DNA of 64,000 bases from assembly GCF_050436995.1 (NCBI RefSeq), contig NC_134771.1, positions 6,179,501 to 6,243,500 on the forward strand, in the 5' to 3' direction. The DNA comes from Anticarsia gemmatalis. Its lineage: Eukaryota > Arthropoda > Insecta > Lepidoptera > Erebidae. Below are positions 33,144 to 44,700 of the stretch, one piece after another; within the stretch, counting starts at the first letter, position 1; every line of letters begins with the position of its first letter. The notes under the pieces are model-generated. The model saw only the letters and a program-made list of their open reading frames with translations, was not told where the DNA came from and ran no database searches. Made by a program: the position numbers and the translations under genes.

Positions 33144-33633
33144 ATATGTTACTGTAAAAGCCCGAACTGTGGTAAATCCTAAGATTTTCCAGTATAACCT
33201 AAGATTTGCCAACTCTCAATGGTGAAAGTCCGAACAATTCTTTTATTTCGAACTTTTACCTCTATTCACTTGATGATGTCGAGATGTCGCCGGAGCACCG
33301 CTTCGCGGGGTGCTTTCCTGCATTGCATTGCATTCCTGCTGAGTGGTTTGAAAAAAAAATAACGACAAATAGCTTTGCTTCGCTCGCTCCCACCTTAGCC
33401 TTCTAACCTAACTTACCCATGTCGCTTTGCCCAAAACTCCTTCTTTATAACTATGTTACGGTATATAATTATACCGTTACATAGTTATGAAGAAGAAGTT
33501 TTGTATATACTGTATATGTTACAGTTTTTAAACTCCGGCTTGTTCGAACTTTTACCATTGAGAGTTGGTAAATCTTAGGTTTTACCTTAAAATCTTAGGA
33601 TTTACCACTGTTCGGGCTTTTACAGTAACATAT
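33144..33633. mobile_element. Nested inverted-repeat element, about 490 bp
   Basis: The left 92 bases (ATATGTTACTGTAAAAGCCC onwards) are nearly the reverse complement of 33541-33633. A central near-palindrome (ATAACTATGTTACGGTATA at 33449 onward) adds a second hairpin. A separate right end of the same family occurs at 51481-51543. Non-coding; MITE-like. Confidence 0.7.
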
Positions 33634-33869
33634 GTATTACGCAGATCATCAACATAATATCGAGCATCCAAAGCAGCCCTCTGATATGATTACTGGGCAA
33701 ATCGAGAATGTAAGATTGGCCAACAGCAAAGGAAAACAAAAAAAAAACGTGTGTCAGTTTGGAAAAATACTGACAATACTGACCGATTTTCTAAAATACT
33801 GACTTTTACTGACCAGGTCCAAAAATACTGACTTTTACTGACTTTACTGACCTGTTTCGGCCCCTGAAC

Positions 33870-35774
33870 AAAGCAACGCGTAAGAAAAAATATATGTAAG
33901 AAATTGTGTAATAAAATGCCATGCCAAGCCAGTAACCACCTTATTTAGTTGCCAGTAAACTCATGGATAAGTGATAAATAGCTTATCTGAAAGAAACTGG
34001 CCGCTAATTTAGTTATAAAAATATTTTTGTGAGCATTTTGTGAGTTTAGATTTTAGAGATCTCAATATAGTGTAGAAATAAATATAATTACAATGAAATT
34101 GTTACTTTTATTTGTGTAATAATTACGCCATTATTTTATTGTATTCGATCGCTTATGCCCAGCACTGAAACTGAAGAAAATAAAGGCTGGGAATGATAAC
34201 ATGACTGCACGTATGCCGCTTTAGTAAAGCACTATAAATACAGAATTCGAATCCCGACTCACGCACACTGTCTGTGTGTCCACTAAGTACCTACCTACAC
34301 ATTAAAAAAAAACTTTTTTACAAGGATAAAATATCCGCCATTTTTTTACCATTTTTTGGAGCATTAGACCCACATATTTATCTACATGCTTACCTATAAA
34401 GCGGTGTAGGTACTAAACTACATAGGTACCTAGTGCTCCTTCCTATATTTTTATCTAGATTTATATAAGACGCCCAGTTCAAGCACCGGTCTACAGTCAT
34501 CTTTCAATAAACTGCATGTTCAATCTGGCTACGATTGGTTAAAGCCGGCAAAAATTCTAGTCTAATTTACTACCTACATAGGTAAGTACATAGCTACCTG
34601 AGTACATAAACTTTATTAATAAGTACCTATATGTACTTTAATTATAGTAAAAAGTAGGTAAACTCAAGATATTATATTTATTTATCAAAATACAAATCGA
34701 TCTGCGCAGTAGCCACTGGAACTCAAATGATTCAATTCAATACTGTCTCATTAATTTATCATTGCGAGACGTTCAAGGTGCCTTGTTGAAGATGATTTAT
34801 TACAAACTGACCGGGCAATCATTCCTGTTTAAGTGGGTGAAAGATTATTTCGAGAACTTTCAATTTATTAAAGCATTCAACAAAACAAACATTCATAATA
34901 ATTTATCGCTTCAATAACAACAAAGTATTTATACTGATTTGTATTTTTAGCATAGAAAGAGACAAAAGACGTCGGTTCGGTCGGTCGGTGTGCAAGAGTA
35001 AAAGAGAAGGCTATATACAGTTGTTGTAAGATGTCGTTCCTTTCATGTTTTGTATTATACGTAAGTGGCACTGGAACGCTGCCAGTGTTGCTACGTAATT
35101 ATTCTGCAGTAAAATCGGGTTCTTTTTGCAGTGCTGACTGAACCGCTAACGTGGTGTTTATTTTACTTGTTTTGTTCTACTACCGACAAGAACTCATGTT
35201 ATTTAAATTTAATAATCCTCGACAAATAATGGTAAGAGGTTATTGGATTTTAACTTTAAACAAGCAAAGATCAAAGAATAAATTATTTATCGTTTTCTAA
35301 AACTACAAAAAACTATATAATGTATTGATGTTACAACATTATAATAAATTATCACTGTATCCATGAATTTACTGAATATTTATCAAATAAATAAATATCT
35401 TCAATCAACAGAAAATCTATTTTTAAACAATGTAAGTTGTAATAGTGCTTAAAAGTGCAATGTTCGTCAAAAATCAATACAATGCATTCTCAAGGTGAGC
35501 TGCACTGAGTTAAATCTGGGAATGTTGTTCCTTTGTCTGCCGTTCAATAATGCATTACTCATACACAAAGCAATTAAATAGATAATAGTGGGAAAATACA
35601 AATAAAGTCTAGTAACCCAGTCCGCAGCTGGTGAAGGACGTCTGTGCTTGTCGTTCTGCGAAAAATCAAATAAAATTTTCCTCCATATTTGTTTTGTGGC
35701 GCTTCGCCCGCATTTTATTGAAAAATAAGTGTTCAAAATCGTACATTGTGGCTAAGGTAACGCCTTACCCGAGT
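33870..35774. other. Spacer between reductase and F-box genes
   Basis: No host exon recognised. AATAAA at 33910-33915 could be a distal poly(A) signal of the reductase gene. 34290-34700 is rich in TACCTA/TAGGTA words. Around 34975-35060 a CG-rich patch (TCGGTTCGGTCGGTCGG), a CTATATACAG box at 35011 and a short ATG-to-donor segment (35031-35060) look promoter-like. 35610-35774 is the probable 5' UTR of the F-box gene. Confidence 0.45.
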
Positions 35775-38700
35775 ATGAGTTATTCCGGAAGGAATAAATT
35801 CGAGGTAAGTTCCAATCGATATAAATGTCATTATTTGTGTTTTCGTTTTGATAAAAACAGCTGACTAGGGTGTTTCGAGCCCATTTCTTTGTCTCCGATG
35901 TCCCTTCGCACATTTTGTCGTAATAAACTTGCATTTTCAACGGAAATAACTCCTTATTTTGTTTTATAACATCTGTGGGAGTAGCATTCTATTTTTGAAC
36001 AACATAAATAAAGTTTCGTTGCACGTAATATTACGAATATACATTTTTTATGTCGCATTTATTTTATGTATGTTTTTATAATTTAATCGCATGCGGTAGT
36101 GTGTATTCGTGTTTTCCTTTGTTAGGTCAGTGTAAATGACCTCAAACGCGCGGCCAGTCAACCCGTCAATTGCTTTATACCGTTATTCCGATTGTTTTTG
36201 TTAATTTTATAACTTTTTTTAATGATGCACCTGTTTTTAGGACTTTTAAGGATAATACCTTTGTCTATTTCTAAAATGGCGGGCTTAACAAATAGAAATA
36301 AGTCATTAGATGTATTAAATAACACGATAATGTATTTTTATCGCGTAAAAATATTTATTTTGTCGTGAAAATGCGCAGTTTTTTTTTGTTTGTTTACATG
36401 CCGATTGTTGAATCATAATTTGTTTATCTAATTGATTAAAATGAGGTGATTATGTTTAGAGTAGTAACTTTATCTCTCATTGTCTATGTGTTGAGTAATA
36501 ATAAAAATCTGAGATTAATACTTTTATTGTGATTTTTCAACAATCGTGTTATTTTTCCTTGTCTAAATCTATTTATATTTAACTAACGAAATGTGAGTCA
36601 GAGAACAATCACTGAATTATTCATTGACAGTGGCATTTTATGATACAAACAATCTGACTATTTATAAGTAAAAATAGGTTTGATTTGCATATTTTTAAAA
36701 CTGTATTACTGATTAGGTACGAAATTGAGACCATAACATCTGCTAGTTCTGCTAGTTAGTTAGCAGTCTTACCAAGGGTATCATGTTATAACACAGGTAA
36801 CTGTGTTGTGGAGGTCAGATAGGCAGTAGCTCCATGTAAAACACTGGTATTCAGCTGCATCCGGTGAGACTGGAAGCCGACTACTACACAGTTGAAAGAA
36901 AGGCTAGGATCAACTAGGATGTTGATGACTACAGAATGTGGACAGAATATATTTATTATACAAATTAGCAAAAACTAAAATATATTATATAGTACAAAAA
37001 TAATCCTTATTAATATTTATAAAGTATTTTAAAATATACTCACCTACTTATTACCAGTTTAAAGTTATTTATAAATTATACAGTACATTGCATACTAAAC
37101 TTCTTTCTAAAAGATTTAAAATGGCTACTTATATTACACTAATGGAGTATATTATCTCTATGTATATGTTGTTATTTACTACATAACTAAAGTGACTCCA
37201 CTCACATACATACATAAAATCATAACTTCTCATAGTGCTTTACAGAACACCATTACATACATCTATTATTAGCTAAAATTAGGAATGACAGGGCTAAATA
37301 AATAAATAAATAAATATAAATATTTTTGGACAACTCACACAACAGTCATCTGATTCCAAACTAAGCAAAGCTTGTACTATGGTAACCAGACAACTGATAA
37401 ACATACTTATATACTTCTAAATACATACTTATATAGATAAATTAACATCCAGGCTCAGAACAAATACTCGTGCTCATCACACTATAAAAAATATTAATAA
37501 AATATGTTTATGAAGAAACAAATTCTATCTTTACCTATCTCTATGTGAAATATCATTAAAATTGGTACAGTGGTTATAGCTATGAAAGTAACAAACGGAC
37601 ATTTTTTTGTATTTATAATTGTATGTATTTTGTACAGTTATTTATTTATTAACTAGTGGACTCTTTGTCTAAGTATAGTATAATTTTATCCCCTTGGTAC
37701 TTCCGTGGGAATTACGATCCTATCGATCCCATACAAACCTTGCCAAGGGAGTTACAAACATAATAAAAAATCAAACTCAGTTTTGTTGTTCAAATGTTAT
37801 ACACATACATTTATTTTTACTTATATAGATTAAATAAATAAATATCATTAATTTCCCACTGCTAGGCAAGGGTCTTAGGCCTTGAGTCCACCACACTGGC
37901 CAGGTGCAAGTAGACTTTTATATTAATTATGTGTTATGTATGTTTCAGATCGCTCGTTTCTCGGGCGAGGATGAGAACCACATCAACAAGAAGCTGCCCA
38001 AGGAGCTGATCCTGAGGATACTGTCCTACCTCGATGTAGTCTCACTATGTAGATGTGCACAGGTATGTAATATTTTGTATGTAACTAATAACAATGTATT
38101 TTCAAGACAAATATAAATAAATATCATTGGACAACTCACACAGGGTCATTTGATTCTAAACTAAGCAGAGCTTGTACTTCTTCTTCTTATCTTATGGTTA
38201 GTGGTCAACCTAGTGTCAAAGTTTTTCAAGCCGCCTGAAGACCTTGTTAGCTTGTATAAACATACTTCTTCTAAATACATACTTATATAGATAATATTGA
38301 CAACCAGGCTCAGAACAAATACTCGTGCTCATCATACATAGCTGTGTCCTGGGTGAGATTCGAACCCACCATACGCAGCACTACGGTTGTTGCGGCGAGG
38401 TGACCGCTTAAACCACTGCGCCAAACGTGCAGTTAAAATATTAGATGAAGATACTTTGATTGCATAACTGTTACAATTACCTAATTGATGTTGTAATTAA
38501 TGGTGTTACAGTTAATTGGTGGTTTATCAACAGTTTATCCATAGCAGATGTGCAATTTTTTATAACGTATAACTAATAATATTATTATATTGTGTAATGT
38601 TTCAGGTATCAAAACTATGGAACATACTGGCCCTGGACGGCTCCAACTGGCAGAGGATAGACTTGTTCGAGTTTCAGAGAGATGTAGAAGTAAGTATAAA

Positions 38701-41700
38701 CTAATTAAATAACAGAACTAAAAAAATGATGAAAAGCTACTAAAAGACTTGACTTGGCTTTCGTGGCATAGGTTAAGGTGATCTACATGTTGCTACCACT
38801 GTGCGTGAGGGTCGTGGGTTTCGATTCCCACTTGAAACTAGTATTTGAATAAAAGTGTGATACACAAATTAAGTAGTACTCTGTGCCTGTGTCTTGTATA
38901 AAAAAAATAATTTTGCTTGCAAACTCGCTCGCATGTCGCTAGGAATCTTCTGCAAAAGCAACCTGCATAAGGGGTACGGCTCCCGGGCCGAGTAATGTGT
39001 CTTTTCTTTTGAATTTTTCAATTCAATCACATAAATTTTATAAATTAAATATAATGTGGAAATATGCTTGCCCACTGTCACTTGGGACTAACAAATATCA
39101 AAACATAGATGTATTTCATACACATACATGTTATATTTACAACAAGAAGTAATTATAATATTTATGTTGTCTTTGTTTCTAGGGTCCAGTGATAGAGAAC
39201 CTATCTCAGCGATGTGGGGGATTTCTCAGACAGCTGTCGTTAAGGGGGTGCGAGAGTATAGGGGATGGCTCCATCAAAACATTAGCACAGGTAAGAACTA
39301 ACCTTATTCCACAGGTGCAATTTAACTAGATTTTATTGTATGCATAGTGGTTTACACTAGGTCAAAATTGTTTGAGCCCATCATAACATGTTACACTTTG
39401 GTGAGACTGGTTTTCAGACTTTCACCATTTGTTTCCGCGCTTATGTGTCACTAACTTCCTATCCCATAATGTGTGAATCCAGGTTATAAGCTATCAGTTT
39501 ACCAAAATTCATTAAAATCCGTCCAGTAGCTTTTTCGTTAAAGAGTAACAAACATTCATACATCCACCATATTTACAAACCTTCGTATTGTAATATTAGT
39601 ATGTGTTATTATTTAATATTTATTTTACATTGTTTTCAGTCATGTCAGAACATAGAAGATTTAAATTTGAACAAATGCAAGAAAATCACTGATCAGTCGT
39701 GTCAAGCGCTCGGCAGAAAGTGCAGTAAATTACAGAGGTAATTTATTCATTTTATGTAAAAATATTTACCGTAGTCCATATATATGCATCTGGTCTTTAT
39801 GGTGATAAACTACCGTCCTATACGCCCGAAGGTGCAGACAGAAGGCGACAGACGCGTATGAAATTAACCCGCATTTCGATATTAACAATTTTGGTCCCAT
39901 GTAATAGGAGGCGAGCATATTGCAACTTACCGGGCACGTTACCAAGCTCCGGGCTACTAAGGGCTTAAGAAATATTCTAAATTAAATAAGAAAAGACCAA
40001 TTGCACTTCGCCCGAATCAAGACGCAGGAATCGAACAAGAAACCTCGTGCAGTCGTTTACATTGCCAACCGCCACAAAGAAACTCAATATTCTTATTATA
40101 AAAGCGTTCTGATATAATAGCAATAAATACAAATAATTATGTTGTGACAATATCTACAGACTTTCATGTATTTTCAGGATAAACTTGGACTCATGTCCCA
40201 GTATAACAGATATATCACTGAAGGCCTTATCAGACGGATGTCCAGTAAGTACCATATTACACTTTATTTGTATTATCAAAATAAAAGAAAAATAATTAAT
40301 TCTCATACATTTTGGCAGTACGAAGTTTGATTCTTCGTTTTCATGTATTTCTATTAACAACTAGCGGACTGGTCAGTCTTCGTCCAGCTAATTCCGACTC
40401 GAGGTAATTTTGATCCCATGGATCCCATACAAACCTTGTCCCGACAATTACTAACTTATTAAAAAATAATTATCCAATTCATTTAAGTTGTTCAAAAGTT
40501 ATGAAAGTACATACTTTTGGCTAATTCGTTTTTATTTATTTAAATTAGAGTTTTTCAAAATAGTATTTTTTAATTTTATTTATATATTTTCATTTAATTT
40601 TAATACATAGGTACTTCATTATTGTTATTTTTAAATTCATGAAATGAAAACTGAAAAATAATGTATAAGGTAGGTATTTATTGTTTGATATCTATATCTA
40701 TTTTTATAAATCAAATCTAAATGAATAAATAAATACCTATTTACTTTTATTTCCAGCTCCTAACCCACATAAACGTAAGTTGGTGTCAGTCGATCACGGA
40801 GAACGGTGTGGAAGCACTCGCGAGGGGATGTCCTAAACTAAGAAGTTTTATATGTAGAGGTAAGAAACTATTATCTCTACTAATACTAATATTATAATAC
40901 TAATATTATAAAGCTGAAGAGTTTGTTTGTTTGAACGCGCTAATCTCAGGAACTACTGGTCCGATTTGAAAAATGATTTCAGTGTTAGATAGCCCATTTA
41001 TCGAGGAAGGCTATAGGCTATCATCACACTACAAAAACGGGGAAAATTATAATTCTCTTATGTGACGCAAGCAAAGTTGCGCAGGTCAGCTAGTCTATAC
41101 TAATATTATGAAGCTGAAGAGTTTGTTTGTTTGTTTGAACGCGCTAATCTCAGGAACTACTGGTCCGATTTGTAAAATTGTTTCAGTGTTAGATAGTCCA
41201 TTTATCGAAGAAGGCTATAGGCTATATATCATCACGCTACGACCTATAGGAGCGGAGTGGCAATAAAAAATGTTACAAGAACAGGGAAAATTTTGATCCA
41301 TTCTCTCTTATGTGAAGCAAAGCGAAGTTGCGCGGGTTTGCTAGTAAATTATAATACTAGCTTCTACCCGCGTCTTTACTTTCCAGCTACAGTCCTATTA
41401 TACTCTGTCTATTATATTATCAGTCTTTTGACAGCTCACGCTCATAAAGTTTTGTATTGCTGACGTGAAAATGTCATACAAATAATATTAGTAGTTCATG
41501 GACGGGTACCGCCCACTTAGTGATGTGTCACACATAGTTATTACTAGAATTGTGCCACCGTAAATGTGGGTCCCGGCTTGTAATTCAAAGATCTTTGATA
41601 GTCGTTAACAGTAGTCAGAAGCTTGAAAGTCTGACAACCAGTCTTACTAAGTATCGTGTTATAAGCCAGGTATCTGTGTTGTGGAGGTCAGATAGACAGT

Positions 41701-44700
41701 CGCTGCATGTAAAACACTGGTATTCAGCTGCATCCGGTGAGACTAGAAGCCGACTCCAACATAGTACGAGCTTATTTTTAATATATTTTTTATTGCAGGT
41801 TGTAAAAACGTGAACGACAGAGCGGTATCATCATTAGCTATACATTGTCCAGACTTAGAAGTACTCAATGTACAGGGCTGTGATGTAAGTATATAAATAG
41901 TTACTATTTTAACCTACTTAAAATAATGAGGGGGTTCTCAATAATTAATAATTTTCGGGAAGGGTTAAAATTATTTTTATTATATTTTTTTTATTGAATC
42001 CTCCAATTTTTTTTAGTAAATATCGTTGACTGCTACTGAGCCTTCGGATTCGAATTCGTACTGAAGCAAAAAGTATTTCACATTATTTTTTCAAGAAATT
42101 CTAAATAATTGTTTTGAAGAGTAGTTTATTATAGGATTTAGTCTTTTAGTCCATCTAAATGTTACATTTTTAGGCCTTAGTTTGCGATTATTAGAGAACG
42201 AAATTTAGGGCCAGGTATTCTATTGACCCTCATGCACTTTAAAAATACAACATTGCGTCCTCTAAAAAAGCAACTCCGTGGCGATGTGGTTTAGGATGCC
42301 GCTGCCGTTGCGTCGGGAGGTCGTGGGTTCCATTTCCACGCGGAACAATTATTTGTGCAATCCACAAATAATTGTTTCGGGTCTGGTTGTACTTTGTGTC
42401 CGTTGTTTGTATGTTTGTAAAAGTCCCCGCGACACGAAAGCAGTTCTTAGTGCGGGAGTTGTCTTAAAAAAAACTGTTTTTAAATAAGTATTATTATTAT
42501 ATTATTTAACTGCACGTTTGGCGCAGTGGTTTAATACCCGGGACAAATATTTGTGTGATGAGCACGAGTATCTGTTCTGAGCCTGGATGTTAATTTATCT
42601 ATATAAGTATGTATTTAGAAGTATATAAGTATGTTTATCAGTTGTCTGGTTACCATAGTACAAGCTGTGCTTAGTTTGGAATCAAATGACCGTGTGTGGG
42701 TTATCCAAATTTTTTTTATTCTTATTTCTTTCTTCTTTTTTTTCCCAGACGCTGACAGACGACTCAATATCCAAGCTCGGCGGCGGCATGCGTCGGCTCT
42801 GCGTGTCGGGCTGCTCGCGCCTCACGGACGGCAGCCTGGCGTCGCTGGCGCAGCGCTGCCCCGACCTGGTCACCCTGGAGCTGGCGCAGTGCACCATGCT
42901 CACTGACGCTGGCTTCCAGGCGCTCGCCAGGGTGGGTAACAGTTTTTAAACCGGGAATGAAACTTGATACTTTATCACTAACGATCTATTACATTAAATC
43001 TATGCTGAAAAACTATTTTTTTATTTTTTTCTAAGTGAGATTCGAACCTGGTACCTCAAGTTCAAATGGCCACAGAGTCCATACTGAAAAATTTGCAATA
43101 TTTTTTTGAAACTGCAATTTTTTATATCCCTTGGCGAAAAAGAAGACACATTTTTTTGTTAATTAGCGTTTCGCTTGTGGCTTTGCCTGCATTATATTTC
43201 TCTTCCTTCAAGGTGGAATTACCACAAATCCTCTCTTAGTGCTCCTCTACACTTCCTAAGGAATCTTCATAGCAAATTTCAAGTTTCTACGCTCAGTAGT
43301 TTCGACTGTGCGTTGTCCATCAGTCAGTCAGTAACGGAAAATCAAAATCAAAACATTTATTAATTTATGTCAAATATTAACACTTATGATAGTCGTTACA
43401 ATTACTGAATCTACCACTAGCTCGGAAAGTGTACAGCCTTATGAGAAGAGCTAGGAAGAGTTTTATATTAAAGATTGTTTATTGTTTTTCACAGAGTTGC
43501 AGAATGCTGGAGCGTATGGACTTAGAAGAGTGTGTGTTGATCACTGACACCACGCTCGTACACTTATCCATGGGATGTCCACGCCTCGAGAAATTGGTGA
43601 GAACTAAATACAGTTGCTTATGATGTTACATAATATATCTAGTGCTGGGTGGCTGTAGCGCGGTCGGTAGTGCATGTGACTGCCGCGCACGAGGTCTCGG
43701 GTTCGAATGAATCGGGCCAACAAGTCTTCTGGGATTTTCTGTTAAGAATTTTTCAGAGATTGCCCAGAGTCAAAAAGTTGAGGTCATAGACCTCCGTGTC
43801 TCAGATAGCACGTAAAGCCGTCGGTCCTGCGCCTGACCTCTCACTGGTCGTGTCGGTTATCCGTCCCACCGCACTATGAGAGTGAAGGAATAGAGAGTGT
43901 ACCTGTGTATTGTGTACACACTTGGACACTGTAAACAAGGTCCAGCAAAGATGGTCAGTTTCGATGAAACTGACCGCCGTAGCTGTTATTAAAATTTTAC
44001 AAACCCTTCACATTTTCAAGACATGAAAAGTATCCCAAAATATGTCTGTACCTTTCTTTTAAATTATCATTAGCATGTTTGTTTATGACCAATAACAATT
44101 ATATTTTATTTCCAGACGTTATCTCACTGCGAGTTAATAACAGACTATGGTATCAAGCAGTTATCTATGTCTCCGTGCGCCGCTGAACATCTTACTGTAC
44201 TGGGTAAGTCAATCAATATCAATCATCAATCAATTTATATAAAACTCTTCCGTTACTGACCGTCTGATGCACAACGCACAGTCGAAACTACTGAGCGTAC
44301 AAACTTTATATTTGCTATGAAGATTCCTTAGCAAGTGTAGAGGAGCACTAAGAGAGGACTTTTGGAAATTCCCTTCCGAAGGGAGTGATACTAGTTTTAT
44401 ATGTATAGATATACATAAATTGTGTAAAATCAATAAAATCATATAAAAGTCTTGATAAAATTGAATTTTTCTTACTGATTTCCCTAACACTGCATCTGGG
44501 CTTATGTAGTGTATCCAACTGCTGATTGTTAGGCTTCGGGTTTGAATCCAGGGTCATGCAAAATATTATTTGGTCTTGTCCAAATTATAATAGCTCTAAA
44601 TTTGGACTTAACGTGTCCGGTATATGGCATTAGGTTCGACCACTATTACATGGGACTAACATTGTTAATAGCGAAACTCTATCCTACACCTTAGGCTATA

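Larger units (their letters stand above)
32488..33866. mobile_element. Non-autonomous DNA transposon, 1.38 kb, with a nested element
   Basis: Perfect 14-bp terminal inverted repeats CAGGGGCCGAAACA at 32488-32501 and, reversed, at 33853-33866. AACAAA flanks both ends (32482-32487 and 33867-33872), a likely target duplication. Subterminal zones are rich in TACTGAC/TACTGAT words on both sides. The interior holds a 21-bp minisatellite (32750-33022) and a second inverted-repeat element (33144-33633). The CAGGG end is hAT-like, but a 6-bp rather than 8-bp duplication leaves the superfamily open. No transposase ORF. Confidence 0.75.

Noticed and set aside
35031..35060. A short ATG exon (MSFLSCFVLY) ending in a GTAAGT donor after a TATA-like box
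   Set aside because: It could be an alternative phase-0 first exon for the F-box gene, but 35775-35804 encodes the conserved family N-terminus; kept only as a promoter-like note.
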